Part shown: positions 39,769 through 50,800 of the stretch, piece after piece
Layout of the letters: the number at the start of each line of letters is the position of its first letter
Position numbering within the stretch: the first letter of the stretch is position 1
Assembly (NCBI RefSeq): GCF_009725235.1
Contig: NZ_WJFC01000012.1
Span: 1 to 64,000 of the forward strand
From: Scytonema sp. UIC 10036
Lineage (GTDB): Bacteria > Cyanobacteriota > Cyanobacteriia > Cyanobacteriales > Nostocaceae
Reading direction: 5' to 3'
Length of the DNA: 64,000 bases
The notes under the pieces: model-generated
What the model saw: the letters and a program-made list of their open reading frames with translations, nothing else
Databases searched by the model: none
Told to the model about the DNA's origin: nothing
Program-made: the position numbers and the translations under genes

Positions 39769-42700
39769 ATGAAACAAGTTAAGCGATCGCTCTTTTTATT
39801 CACCTTACCCCCTGTCACCTTAGGGTTTCTTGCTTCTATCAGCACTGTCAGAGCGCAAATTTCTTCTGATGGCACTCTCTCGACGACTGTCAATACCACT
39901 AATGGTATAGATTTCACCATAAATAACGGCGATAGAGCAGGGGGAAACCTGTTTCACAGTTTCAGAGAATTTTCTGTGCTCACAGGTGGCTCGGCTTTCT
40001 TCAACAATGCTCCCGACGTGCAAAACATTATCAGCCGAGTCACGGGTGGTTCGATTTCGAGTATTGATGGTTTAATTCGCGCCAATGGCGGTGCTAACTT
40101 ATTTCTACTCAATCCTGCTGGTATTGTTTTTGGACAGAATGCCCAATTGAACATTGGTGGTTCATTTTTGGCAACCACAGCCAGCAGTTTCCAATTTCCT
40201 GATGGTAGAGAGTTTAGCGCTACTGACACACAAGTAGCACCACTGTTAAGCGTAAATATTCCCAATGGCTTGCGATTTCGAGAAAATCCACAACCAATTC
40301 AGGTGCAGGGTTTTGGTCAGCAGGCGGGACTTGATGGCACATCTGAAAGTTTTTCTAGCCCAACACTCGAAGTGCCAATAGGAGAGAATTTAGCCTTAGT
40401 CGGTGGTAATGTCAGTTTAGAAGGCGGGGTGTTGCAAGCCCCCGGAGGTCTAGTTAAGGTGGGAGGCTTGGCTTCCCCTGGAGTTGTAGAGATACAGAGT
40501 GATAGTGTGCGTTTTAACGATTTGCGTTTTCCTACGGGTGTGCAACGTGCTGATGTCTCTCTAACCAATCAAGCAGGTATCAACGTTATTACTGACCGAT
40601 TTGGTGGTGGAAGTACTAATATTACCGCTCGAAATATAAGTATTTCAGGAACAAGTTTGCTGACCTCTGGCTTTTTTAGTAATTTGGGAACGGTTAACTC
40701 TAGAGCTGGGGATATTACGCTTGATGCTACTGGAGAAACCAGAATAGACCAAAGCAGAATTGAGAACAATGTCAACTTTGGAACTACGGCTAATGGTAGT
40801 AATATCAATATTAGAACAGGTTCATTTGTTCTAACCAATCAGGCACAGTTGGATGCCTCAAACTTTAGCTTTGGTGGGGCTGGTAATATCTCTGTTGTTG
40901 CCGGGAGCGTGCTTATCGATCAGGCAGAATTAAGTTCCAGTATCTTTGGCTCTAGTAAAGCTGGCGACATATCTATCGAAGCTAGTGGCGCTGTGGAGTT
41001 AAAAACTGGTTTGTTTTTTAGCAATGTGGCTCCTGGAGCACAAAATGGTCAAGGGGGTAACATTACCATCAAAGCTGGCTCCCTTTCTTTACTTAGTGGT
41101 GCACAACTGCAATCCAGTGTTCTTGGTTCTACAGATAACAATTCTTCGACCACTCAAGGAAACAGTGGCAATGTGACGATTGATGTTCTGGGCAATGTGA
41201 CGATTAGTGGTTTCGACCCACAAAATGAAAACCCCAGTGCCGTTTTTACTAATGTGCAAACGGGAGCTATTGGTGATGCTGGCAATATTAATATTACAGC
41301 TAGAACATTCTCCTTAAGAGATAGCGCTGAATTGCAAACCCTTGTTTTCGGCTCTAACCCACAAAGTTCAGATGTTGTACGTGGAAATGCAGGTAGCATA
41401 TTAATAGATGCTACTGATGGGATCTCCTTTATAAATCAGTCTGCAATACGAACTTCTACTGCGCGATTGGGTAATGCTGGGAGCGTAACGCTACGAGCAG
41501 AGAATGGAGATATTTCGTTTACTGGTGTAAATGCGGTTTTCAGTACAGTAGAACGGGGAGGAATTGGTGATGCAGGTAACATCAATGTCCTTGCCAGAAA
41601 CCTTTTCTTAAGAGATGGCTCTCAACTGCAAACCAGTGTTCTTGGACAAGGAAATGCTGGCAGCATTGGCATTCAAGCTAGTGGAGAGGTCTTGTTTACT
41701 GGGTCTACAGATAGAGATGTTTTTTCAGGCAATCCAGGATTTTTCCCTAGTGGTGTCTTAAGCACGGTAGACCAGGGAGGAATCGGCAATGGTGGAAATA
41801 TTAATATTACAGCCAGAACATTCTCCTTAAGAGATGGCGCTGAATTGCGAACCCTTGTTTTCGGCTCTAACCCACAAAGTTCAGAGATTGTACGTGGAAA
41901 CGCGGGTAGCATATTAATAAATGCTACTGATGGCATCTCCTTTGTAAATCAGTCTGCAATACAAACTTTAACCCAAAGATTGGGTAATGCTGGAAGTGTG
42001 ACGCTACAAGCAGAGAATGGAGACGTCTCGCTGACTGGTGGAAGTGTGGTCTTTAGTACGGTAGAACGGGGAGGAATTGGTGATGCGGGTAATATCACTG
42101 TCCTTGCCAGAAACCTCTTCTTAAGAGATGGCTCTCAACTGCAAACCAGTGTTCTTGGACAAGGAAATGCCGGCAGCATTGGCATTCAAGCTAGTGGAGA
42201 GGTCTTGTTTACCGGGTTCACAAACAGAGATATTTCAGGCAATTCAGGACTCTTCCCCAGTGCCATCTTCAGCACAGTAGGACAGGGAGGCATCGGCAAT
42301 GGTGGCAATATCAATATTACAGCTAGAAATTTCTCCTTAAGAGATGGCGCTGAATTGCAAACCCTTGTTCTCGGCTCTAACCCACAAAGTTCAGAGGTTG
42401 TACGTGGAAATGCAGGTAGCATATTAATAGATGCTACTGATGGAATCTCTTTTATAAATCAGTCTGCAATACGAACTTCCACTGAGCGATTGGGTAATGC
42501 TGGGAGCGTAACGCTACGAGCAGAGAATGGAGATATTTCGTTTACTGGTGTAAATGCGGTTTTCAGTACAGTAGAACGGGGAGGAATTGGTGATGCGGGT
42601 AATATCACTGTCTTTGCCAGAAACCTCTTCTTAAGAGATGGCTCTCAACTGCAAACCAGTGTTCTTGGACAAGGAAATGCCGGCAGCATTGGCATTCAAG

Positions 42701-44421
42701 CTAGTGGAGAGGTCTTGTTTACCGGGTTCACAAACAGAGATATTTCAGGCAATTCAGGACTCTTCCCCAGTGCCATCTTCAGCACGGTAGAACAGGGAGG
42801 CATCGGCAATGGTGGTGGTATCACCATTCAAGCGGGCTCGCTATCATTGAATGATTCTAGTGGAATCTCCACTGTGACTTCTGGTCGGGGAGCATCAGGA
42901 GGTGTATCAGAAGCAGGTGATGTATCAGTACGGGTTAATGATTCGGTTACGCTTGCTAACTCCAGCCAAATCAATAGCTCTGTAGGACAAGGAGGGATAG
43001 GGATTGGTGGTGATATCGAAATCAGGGCGCGATCGCTCACCCTCACAGATGGTGCTGCAATCGGTGCTGTTGTTTTCCGAGCAGAAAATGGTCAACCAGG
43101 TGGAACCGGAAGAGCGGGAAATGTAACTGTCAATGCTACAGATTTTGTCAATATTTCTGGCATTGGTTCTACAGGATTTTCCAGTGGATTGTTTGCTAGT
43201 GCCGAAAGAGGAACAACTCCCACAGAACCGATTGCCGCAGGAAATATTATCCTGACAACAGGAGACTTTCGCTTAGCGGACGCGGCTGTAATTGAAGCAT
43301 TAACTGACAATTCTGGTCGTGGTGGAGACATCACGATTAACGCCAATACCTTTACCGCGACTGGTGGCGGACAAGTAATTGCAACGAGTCGTAATACCGG
43401 TCGTGCTGGAGATATTACCTTGAATGTTGCCGATCGCCTCACCCTTTCCGGTTTTGACCCTAACTTTGAAAGTAATCAAGGAGCTGCCAGTGGGATATTT
43501 GCTAACGCCACCGCAGGGGGACAGGGAGGAAACTTGACAATTCAGAACACTAGAGATTTGCCAGTTAGAGAAGTGACAGTTGAGAATGGAGGAACGGTTT
43601 CGGTGAGCAGCCCGCAAGGACAAGCAGGAAATTTAGATATTTTTGCGAGAACGATTCGCTTGAACAACGGAAGTCTAATTGCTGAAACCGGAAGATCGAG
43701 CGATAATCAACCAGGAGCCAATATTACGCTACGGGGCTTAGAGTTATTGTCGTTGCGAAATGGTAGCCTCATTTCTGCTCAGGCAAACCCAGACACGAAT
43801 GCCAATGGAGGTAACATTACTATTGATGCAGCCAGGGGTTTTGTAATCGCATTTCCAAGACAAGACAATGACATTATTGCCAATGCTTCAACAGGTTTCG
43901 GCGGTGATATTCAAATTACATCTCAAGGTATTTTTGGTTTAGTTCAAACTCGCGCAATTCGTGGAAACGCAAATAATGAAATTGATGCTAGCTCAAATCT
44001 CGGTGCTCAGTTCAGTGGTACAGTGCAATTCAACACACCAGAAGTCGATCCCAGCCAAGGGTTAGTTGAATTGTCAGAGAATTTTGTAGACCCCACACAA
44101 CAGATTGCCCAAAATCCTTGTCAACAGTTTTCTGCTAGTGAATTTATCATCACCGGACGTGGCGGTGTACCAACTAGCCCCAATCAAGTTATAGGCAGTG
44201 ACAATGTTCGCGTTGATTTGCTTGCGCCTATTGCTAGTACCACGAATTCTGGTAACGCAACGATAAATCAGCTATCCACCAGTCCAACTGCCAAACAGGT
44301 TGTACCCGCTCAAGGGTGGGTATTCAACGACAAAGGCGAGATAGTTCTGACAGCTTATGACCCCATTAGTACTGGTACGCAACGCTCTTGGCAAACGCCT
44401 GCTAGTTGTGCTGCACCCTGA
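39769..44421 (+). CDS. TpsA exoprotein (filamentous haemagglutinin N-terminal domain), copy 1
   Basis: This 1550-residue secreted beta-helix protein has a signal peptide ending TVRAQ (about residue 30) and then the TPS domain that directs it to TpsB: GGNLFHSFREFSV, QNIISRVTGG, ANLFLLNPAGIVFG and LNIGGSFLATTA. The long middle is a right-handed beta-helix of NITARNFSLRDGAELQT-type coils, including three near-identical units of about 170 residues (41284-42816). The C-terminal region has NPCQQ (Cys 1451), FIITGRGG, GWVFNDKGEIVLTAYDP and ends SCAAP (Cys 1547), two cysteines conserved in the other TpsA copies here. It lies 97 bp after tpsB in a tpsB-tpsA-CHAT unit. Adhesion or matrix function is likely from the family. 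Confidence 0.92.
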   Translation: MKQVKRSLFLFTLPPVTLGFLASISTVRAQISSDGTLSTTVNTTNGIDFTINNGDRAGGNLFHSFREFSVLTGGSAFFNNAPDVQNIISRVTGGSISSIDGLIRANGGANLFLLNPAGIVFGQNAQLNIGGSFLATTASSFQFPDGREFSATDTQVAPLLSVNIPNGLRFRENPQPIQVQGFGQQAGLDGTSESFSSPTLEVPIGENLALVGGNVSLEGGVLQAPGGLVKVGGLASPGVVEIQSDSVRFNDLRFPTGVQRADVSLTNQAGINVITDRFGGGSTNITARNISISGTSLLTSGFFSNLGTVNSRAGDITLDATGETRIDQSRIENNVNFGTTANGSNINIRTGSFVLTNQAQLDASNFSFGGAGNISVVAGSVLIDQAELSSSIFGSSKAGDISIEASGAVELKTGLFFSNVAPGAQNGQGGNITIKAGSLSLLSGAQLQSSVLGSTDNNSSTTQGNSGNVTIDVLGNVTISGFDPQNENPSAVFTNVQTGAIGDAGNINITARTFSLRDSAELQTLVFGSNPQSSDVVRGNAGSILIDATDGISFINQSAIRTSTARLGNAGSVTLRAENGDISFTGVNAVFSTVERGGIGDAGNINVLARNLFLRDGSQLQTSVLGQGNAGSIGIQASGEVLFTGSTDRDVFSGNPGFFPSGVLSTVDQGGIGNGGNINITARTFSLRDGAELRTLVFGSNPQSSEIVRGNAGSILINATDGISFVNQSAIQTLTQRLGNAGSVTLQAENGDVSLTGGSVVFSTVERGGIGDAGNITVLARNLFLRDGSQLQTSVLGQGNAGSIGIQASGEVLFTGFTNRDISGNSGLFPSAIFSTVGQGGIGNGGNINITARNFSLRDGAELQTLVLGSNPQSSEVVRGNAGSILIDATDGISFINQSAIRTSTERLGNAGSVTLRAENGDISFTGVNAVFSTVERGGIGDAGNITVFARNLFLRDGSQLQTSVLGQGNAGSIGIQASGEVLFTGFTNRDISGNSGLFPSAIFSTVEQGGIGNGGGITIQAGSLSLNDSSGISTVTSGRGASGGVSEAGDVSVRVNDSVTLANSSQINSSVGQGGIGIGGDIEIRARSLTLTDGAAIGAVVFRAENGQPGGTGRAGNVTVNATDFVNISGIGSTGFSSGLFASAERGTTPTEPIAAGNIILTTGDFRLADAAVIEALTDNSGRGGDITINANTFTATGGGQVIATSRNTGRAGDITLNVADRLTLSGFDPNFESNQGAASGIFANATAGGQGGNLTIQNTRDLPVREVTVENGGTVSVSSPQGQAGNLDIFARTIRLNNGSLIAETGRSSDNQPGANITLRGLELLSLRNGSLISAQANPDTNANGGNITIDAARGFVIAFPRQDNDIIANASTGFGGDIQITSQGIFGLVQTRAIRGNANNEIDASSNLGAQFSGTVQFNTPEVDPSQGLVELSENFVDPTQQIAQNPCQQFSASEFIITGRGGVPTSPNQVIGSDNVRVDLLAPIASTTNSGNATINQLSTSPTAKQVVPAQGWVFNDKGEIVLTAYDPISTGTQRSWQTPASCAAP
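41284..42816 (+). repeat. three ~510-bp intragenic repeats in tpsA copy 1
   Basis: The units 41284-41796, 41797-42306 and 42307-42816 are near-identical, each beginning NINITAR.FSLRDGAELQTL and ending in GGIGNGG. They preserve the frame (171 and 170 codons). The high DNA identity indicates recent unequal recombination and predicts length variation among strains. Confidence 0.9.
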
Positions 44422-44439
44422 CTTCCTCGTTAGCTTTAT

Positions 44440-44783
44440 CACATCACAGCTTTTGCCGAACAAAGTTTGTCCTTAAATGGTATAGTACAAATAAATACGC
44501 CAGATGTCGATCCCAGCCAAGATTTAGTTGAATTGCCAGAGAATGTTGTAGATGCCACACAGCAGCTCGCCCAAAATCCCTGTCAACAGGATCTAGGTAG
44601 TAGGTTTTTCATTACCGGGCGTGGACAAATCAGCCCTCAATCAGTTCTACTGTTAAACAGATAGTACCAGCCCAAGGATGGGTATTCAACGATAAAGGCG
44701 AGATAGTTCTGACAGCTTACGATCCCACAAGTACTGGCACGCAACGCTCTTGGCAGACACCTGCTAGTTGTGCAGCACGCTGA
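44440..44783 (+). pseudogene. tail fragment of a TpsA gene
   Basis: The frame starts without a start codon as HITAFAEQSLSLNGIVQINTP, then DVDPSQDLVELPENV, NPCQQ and FFITGRGQ. After a frameshift near 44640 it ends as TVKQIVPAQGWVFNDKGEIV and TPASCAAR with a stop at 44781. This is the last 110 or so residues of a TpsA protein, in tandem behind the intact tpsA. The sequence after each of the two stop codons is the same (TGACTTCCTCGTT), which marks the duplication junction. Confidence 0.8.
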
Positions 44784-44787
44784 CTTC

Positions 44788-44854
44788 CTCGTTCCCTTGC
44801 TTTGCATGGGAATGTCTTTGAGAAGTGCGTTCCCAGAGTGAGTCGGGGAACGAG
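44788..44854. repeat. interspersed inverted repeat
   Basis: CTCGTTCCC and GGGAACGAG flank 49 bases containing smaller GGGAATG/CGTTCCC pairs. It resembles the element at 21675-21725. It lies between the TpsA tail and the CHAT gene. Confidence 0.65.
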
Positions 44855-44882
44855 TCCAAAAACTTGACGGGAGTAAAGAAAT

Positions 44883-47711
44883 ATGAAATCCAGAGACTCT
44901 AGACTCAAAAAATTACAAACTTTCTTCAAAAGAATATATAGAAGACGTTCCCTTTTTCTTGCCGCCTTATTATTTATTCTCTCAGCAACCATCTCGCCTG
45001 TTGTTGCTAACGTGTCTTCACCAACCCCCATTGTCTCATCTCAGCAAGATGGGGGACAGCTAGCAAACAAGGCTACTGCACTCTACCGCAATGGAAAGTT
45101 TGAGGAAGCAGCGACGGTATGGGAACAAACAGCAACTGTTTTTGCTGCCAAAGGAGATGGTTTAAACCAAGCAATGGCGTTGAGCAATCTCTCTTTAACT
45201 TATCAACAATTGGGAGCTTGGGATAAAGCAACAAAAGCAGTTGAAGATAGCTTGGGACTTTTAAAAACGCAACCGCAGGAAAATGAAAAACTCAAAATCC
45301 AAGCTCAAACTTTGGATGTTCTGGGTTATTTACAACGGGAAAGAGGCCAATCAGCAGATGCTCTAAAAACTTGGCAACAAGCTGCTCAAATATACAGTCA
45401 AATTGAGGAAAAGTCAAAATTAGCTCAAAGCAAGATTAACCAAGCTCAAATCATGCAAGATATGGGTCTTTTTCCTCGTGCTTGCAATACTTTGTTAGAA
45501 GTTTTAAGTCAAGAAATTGGAGTTCAAAATTGTCAAAAATTCAGTGAATTAAGTCCAGTTCAGGTTACAATGAAACTCCAAAAAATTAGGAATCAAGCCT
45601 CTTCTCTACCTGTAGTTGTGGCATTAAGAAGTTTGGGAGAATTGCTGCGGTTTGAGGGTCAGTTAGAAAAGTCTAGAATCATTTTAGAACCGAGTCTAGA
45701 ATTAGCTCAAAAATTGAACTCTCGCCAAGAGATAGCTGCTACCTATCTGAGTTTAGGCAATACCTTACGAGCTCTCTCTGAAGGAGAAATCATTCTGGAC
45801 AAAAAACAAAAATATGAAACCAGCGCATTAAATTATTATAACCAAGCGGCGAAGTTGTCCCCATCACCAACCACTCGCCAGCAAGCACAACTCAATCATC
45901 TCAGTTTCTTGATACAACTTGACCAATTGCCAGCAGCAGAAGAACTGACGCGATCGCTCTACCCTCAACTAAGTAGCCTCTCCCCCAGCCACACAGGAGT
46001 GTACCGCCAAATCAACTTTGCCCAAAGTCTTGTGAAATTGGCTCAGAAAGATAGTTCTATGCTCAAGACTAACACCCAACAACCATCATTCAACGAGATC
46101 GATCAAATCTTAGTACGAGCAGCAGAACAAGCTCAAAGTTTGGGAGATAAAAGAGCCGAAGCTTATGCTTTGGGAAATCGGGGCGGAGTGTATGAAGTGT
46201 CTGGCTCAATGCAAAATTTGTCCCGATCGGAAGAATTGACAAAACAGGCTTTGCGCTTGGCTTCAACCTTTGAATCTCCAGATATATCCTCGCAGTTTTT
46301 CTGGCAGTTGGGAAGGATACGGAGACAAACAGGAGACATTCAAGACGCAATTAGCGCTTATACCCAAGCTTATAATGCCCTACAGTCACTGCGTAACGAT
46401 TTATTGGCAATCAACCCAGAAATTCAGTTTTCGTTTCGAGACAGTGTTGAACCAGTGTACCGAGAGTTAGTTGCGTTAGATTTGGAATACGCAACTTCTT
46501 TAAAACAAGCAGGGAAAAATGAGGAGAGTAAAGAACCGCTCGTTCAAGCGCGGAATGTGATAGAATCACTCCAAGTTGCAGAACTTAACAACTTTTTTAG
46601 AGAAGCCTGTGTCACCTCAAATCCCCGACAGGCTGATGAAGTAGACCAAACAGCAGCAGTTATTTACACAATTGTTTTGAAAAATCAATTAAATGTTATT
46701 CTCAGCCTACCCACTCAAAACAATCAGCGAACCTTAAGCCTTCATGCAACACCTATTGAGCCAAAAGAGTTTGAAGAAACTGTAGAACAGGTACAACGTT
46801 CTTTGAAAACTCCTGTCAGTAATGCAGAAGAGTTTTCGCGCACGTACTATAAACAGTTGTATGATTGGCTGATCGAACCCCTAGAGGCAGAGTTAGCAAG
46901 TAGGAATAATATCCGAACTCTGGCTTTTGTGCTAGATGGAAATTTACGAAATATCCCAATGAGTGTGCTATTTGATGGCAAACAATATCTAGTAGAAAAG
47001 TATGCTGTTGCTGTCACACCTACTTTACAGCTAGTCGATCCAAAACCAATCACACAGATTAATTTCACAGCTCTCACAGCAGGGCTCAGCAAAATTAATG
47101 AAGAATTTCAATCGGAATTTCAACCATTACGCAACGTAGAACTGGAACTGAAAAAAATTCAGGAATTTGGAATCTCAAGTCGGTTGATTCTTAACGAGCA
47201 ATTTACAAGCAAACAAATCAAACAACAGATTGCTAATGCTCGCGTCCCTTCCATAGTTCATCTAGCGACTCACGGTCAATTTAGCTCTAAAGCTAACGAC
47301 ACCTTTATCCTCGCTTGGGATAGACGTATCGGTGTCAATGATTTAGGTAATATACTTAGGGGTAGCTCTCTTTCCCAAACTAGACCAATTGAATTATTGG
47401 TTTTGAGTGCTTGCGAGACAGCTGTTGGAGATAACCGAGCTGCTTTGGGGCTAGCTGGAGTCGCAGTGCGAGCTGGTGCTCGCAGTACACTAGCAACACT
47501 GTGGCGAGTTGAAGATCAAAGCACTGGTGATATGATGAGTGAATTTTACGACCAGTTAAACCAAGCTAGGAAGAACAACACCAGTAAAGCAGAAGCACTG
47601 CGTCAAGCACAACTGGCCCTTCTCAACCCCAAGAATGTGCGGTACAAGCTATTTAATTTCAAGCATCCCCATTTTTGGGCACCCTTTGTTCTTGTAGGAA
47701 ATTGGCAGTAA
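44883..47711 (+). CDS. exported TPR-CHAT protein, copy 1
   Basis: This 942-residue protein has a signal sequence (KRIYRRRSLFLAALLFILSATISPVVA, about 17-43), a long TPR region (about 55-560; NLSLTYQQLGAWDKATKAVE and others) and a C-terminal CHAT domain (about 640-942). CHAT is a caspase-like clan CD peptidase fold. The catalytic pair is visible: His797 in VHLATHGQFSS and Cys844 in LLVLSACETAVGD. The end HPHFWAPFVLVGNWQ is typical of the family. Being exported and in line with tpsB-tpsA, it may process the TpsA protein or act beside it at the cell surface; this is inferred. A second copy is at 59042. Confidence 0.93.
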   Translation: MKSRDSRLKKLQTFFKRIYRRRSLFLAALLFILSATISPVVANVSSPTPIVSSQQDGGQLANKATALYRNGKFEEAATVWEQTATVFAAKGDGLNQAMALSNLSLTYQQLGAWDKATKAVEDSLGLLKTQPQENEKLKIQAQTLDVLGYLQRERGQSADALKTWQQAAQIYSQIEEKSKLAQSKINQAQIMQDMGLFPRACNTLLEVLSQEIGVQNCQKFSELSPVQVTMKLQKIRNQASSLPVVVALRSLGELLRFEGQLEKSRIILEPSLELAQKLNSRQEIAATYLSLGNTLRALSEGEIILDKKQKYETSALNYYNQAAKLSPSPTTRQQAQLNHLSFLIQLDQLPAAEELTRSLYPQLSSLSPSHTGVYRQINFAQSLVKLAQKDSSMLKTNTQQPSFNEIDQILVRAAEQAQSLGDKRAEAYALGNRGGVYEVSGSMQNLSRSEELTKQALRLASTFESPDISSQFFWQLGRIRRQTGDIQDAISAYTQAYNALQSLRNDLLAINPEIQFSFRDSVEPVYRELVALDLEYATSLKQAGKNEESKEPLVQARNVIESLQVAELNNFFREACVTSNPRQADEVDQTAAVIYTIVLKNQLNVILSLPTQNNQRTLSLHATPIEPKEFEETVEQVQRSLKTPVSNAEEFSRTYYKQLYDWLIEPLEAELASRNNIRTLAFVLDGNLRNIPMSVLFDGKQYLVEKYAVAVTPTLQLVDPKPITQINFTALTAGLSKINEEFQSEFQPLRNVELELKKIQEFGISSRLILNEQFTSKQIKQQIANARVPSIVHLATHGQFSSKANDTFILAWDRRIGVNDLGNILRGSSLSQTRPIELLVLSACETAVGDNRAALGLAGVAVRAGARSTLATLWRVEDQSTGDMMSEFYDQLNQARKNNTSKAEALRQAQLALLNPKNVRYKLFNFKHPHFWAPFVLVGNWQ

Positions 47712-47740
47712 ATACCTCTGAGATAGTACACCGTAGCGAT

Positions 47741-47808
47741 GGATTGGGAGGGAACTTGATTTCTTGTTCCCTCCCCTTTACAAGGGGAGGGTTAGGGTGG
47801 GGTAAAAC
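47741..47808. repeat. dispersed palindromic repeat (CCCTCCCCTT/AAGGGGAGGG)
   Basis: This hairpin, followed by GTTAGGGTGGGGTAAAAC, is the second half of the element seen at 28818-28912. It lies between the convergent CHAT and tpsA genes. Confidence 0.8.
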
Positions 47809-47824
47809 TCCCGCCATTCTGTCC

Positions 47825-50800
47825 TCACAATGCAGGGCAAGCTGTCGGTGTTTGCCAGGAGCGCTGGAAGCCAGTACTGCTTGAGTCAAATGCTGTGAGA
47901 ACTACCAGACCCTTTTCATTAAAAACCCATCCTCGAGCGGGTTCAATCTGTTTGACTGTTGAACTCATGGATTGCTGATTCTGAATTGTACTCTTAAAAC
48001 TCCTTGTGTTAGCAACAGGTTTTACCAAATCAATGCGAACATTGTCGCTACTGATGGTTTGATTGGGATTAAGAGGTAATCCGCCTCGTCCGGTGACAAT
48101 AAATTCACTTCGAGCAACTTGCTGACATGGATTTTGGGCAATCAGCTGTGTGGGGTCTACGACATTCTCTGGTAATTTCACTAACTCCCGATTGGTGTCA
48201 ACTTCTGGGGTGTTAAGAGTGACAGTGCCACTCAAAGACGGATTTTGTTGGGAAATGGCACTAATATCATTAGTCAGTATTTGTCTTGGATCTAAATCAT
48301 CGGGACGCAACTTCTCCAACTCTTGACGGCTGCGAGGTACAAACCCAAAAATGCCATTTGAGTTGATAACCACTTGACCACCCTGACCCCTAAAAGCATT
48401 AGCGGTGATATCGTTGTTTTCATCGGGTGTGGCGATCGCAAAGCCTCGGTAACCAGGAAGGTTATTGATAAAGATATTGCCGCCGTTACCACCATCAGTC
48501 TCCCGTGTGCCTGCAGAAGTAGAAATTTCGCTATTGCGGCGCATGAATAAATAGTCTCTGAAGTTGAGAGTGATGTTACCACCGTCACCTCCCCTGGAGG
48601 TAGCTGTGATGACGCCTTGATTGTTAAGGTTGATAGTGCGAGCTGTGATTTCTAGGTTGCCTGCAAGTTTGTTATTTTCGCTACTGACGGTTATTTGACC
48701 CCGATCCCTGACAATTAACTTGTCAGTATTAAGTATTAATGTTCCTCCATTGCCCGTACTATCTGCTGTAGCTCTGGCACTGATTGAACTCGTGAATTTA
48801 CGGTTGGTGGTTTTACCAACAACTTCACCAAACACCTCTATAGAATCTTTGGCAGTGATTCGCAACGTCCCTGCATTGCCATCACCTTCAGTAAATACTG
48901 TGACTGTTCCGCCATCTCGAACACGTAATCTATCAGTTTCTATAGTTACAGTTCCGCCAAAATCGCCTTTGGGTGGAGCGGTAGTTTCATCCTCATCTAC
49001 TTGAAAGCCAGCAAATATACCCCCCTCAAAGAAGTCAGCCTTACCTGGTGTGTCATAAATGTCGATATCAGAAGCGCGAATCAATAAATCGCCTGCATCG
49101 CCTTTACCGAAAACAGCGACTTGTACTTTGCCACCATCACCAATACTTAAGCGTGGAGTGTTGACAGTCAGGTCCCCCCCTTTACCTTCTCCTTGGGTAT
49201 TCACCTGAGAGAACAAACCAGCAGGGTTTCTAATTGGCGGCTTTCCAGGTTCTGGGTTAATGCCAAAGACTTTTCCAGTGATTTCTACTGACTCGGAAGC
49301 GTTAACTGTAAGATTACCTGCATCTCCTTTGCCAAAAGTCGAAGCTCCTACTTGAGCATTTCTGATTACTAATTTTTTTGTGTCGATAGTTAAATTTCCG
49401 CCAGATCCCGTGGCTTCTCGTTCTACGTTAGCCCGCAAAGAAGGGTTTGTATTGGGTTCTTCTGTACCAAGCACTTCTACTAACTCACTGGCTTTGATAG
49501 ACAAGTTGCCAGCATTTCCTTCTCCAAAAGTACTGGCACTGATTACAGAACGATTAGTCACAGACAAAGAACCAACATTAATGAACAAATTGCCAGCATT
49601 TCCTTTTCCAGAAGTACTGGCACTGATTACAGAACGATTAGTCACAGACAGAGAACCAACATTAATGAACAAATTGCCAGCATTTCCTTCTCCAAAAGTA
49701 TCCGTGAATACTCCTGCTCCATCTCTGATGCTCAAGAGTCCAGTAGTATTGATAGTAATATCTCCCCCTGCTCCTTTGGCGTAAGTACTGGAATCGATTA
49801 AAGAACGATTAGTCACGGACAGAGAACTAACATTAATGAACAAATTGCCAGCATTTCCTTCTCCTTGAGTACCCGTGAACATTCCTGCTCCATCTCTGAT
49901 GCTCAAGCGTTCAGTGTTGAGAGTAATATCTCCCCCTCGACTGGTGGCTCCTGAGTAGACAAAAGTTACTAAAGCGCTGGGAACTAAACTAAATGGAGAG
50001 ACCCCAATCAAATCTACTGAATCGGAAGCGTTTACTACCAAACTACCTCCTGGTTCAGACTCTAGAGTACTTGCTTCAATCTGGGAACCATTGGTGAGAG
50101 TAATTTGCCTGCCTGTTACGTGTACATCACCGCCACCTTTCCCACTAGCATCAACTGTCGTCTGTTGGGATAGTTGAATATTGCCGAAGTTTTGCACGCC
50201 ACCATAGTCCAGGGATAAACCTTTATTAATTGGATTGAGGCGAACTAAACCAACTCCAGCAACACTACCCAATTCAATTCGTCCTCCAGCAGTCTTTAAG
50301 GTTGCTCCCTCCAAACTGAGATTGCCACCCACTAAAGCTAAGGTTTTATCGGATTCCACCCGCAATGCATCTACAGTATCTATAAGATCATCGTTTAATC
50401 TGACTCCCTGACCATTGCCCTGCACCAGAATCTTCTCTGGATTATCCCGAAATCGCAAACCATTAGGAATATTAACACTTAACAGTGGTGGTGCTTGGGG
50501 ATTAGTAGCACTAAACTCAAAATTATTATCAAATACTAGACTGTTGGCTGTACTTGCTAAAAATGAACCACTCACGTCTAGACGGGCATTCGGTCCAAAG
50601 ACAATGCCGTTAGGATTGATGAAGAATAGGTTAGCGTTGCCCAATACACCTAACGTCCCCAGAATGTTCGAGGGATTATTCCCTGTGACTCTACTCAGAA
50701 TGTTCTCAATCCCAGGCGGATTCCTAAAATACGCTCCTCTTGCTTCACCCACATTGAATTGCTGAAAACTGTGGAACAGGTTTGTTCCGCGAACTGCACC

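Noticed and set aside
39800..43650. Many long reverse-strand open frames across the tpsA genes
   Set aside because: They mirror the repetitive beta-helix coding sequence, have odd composition, and show no domain; the forward frame has signal peptide, TPS domain and conserved tail.
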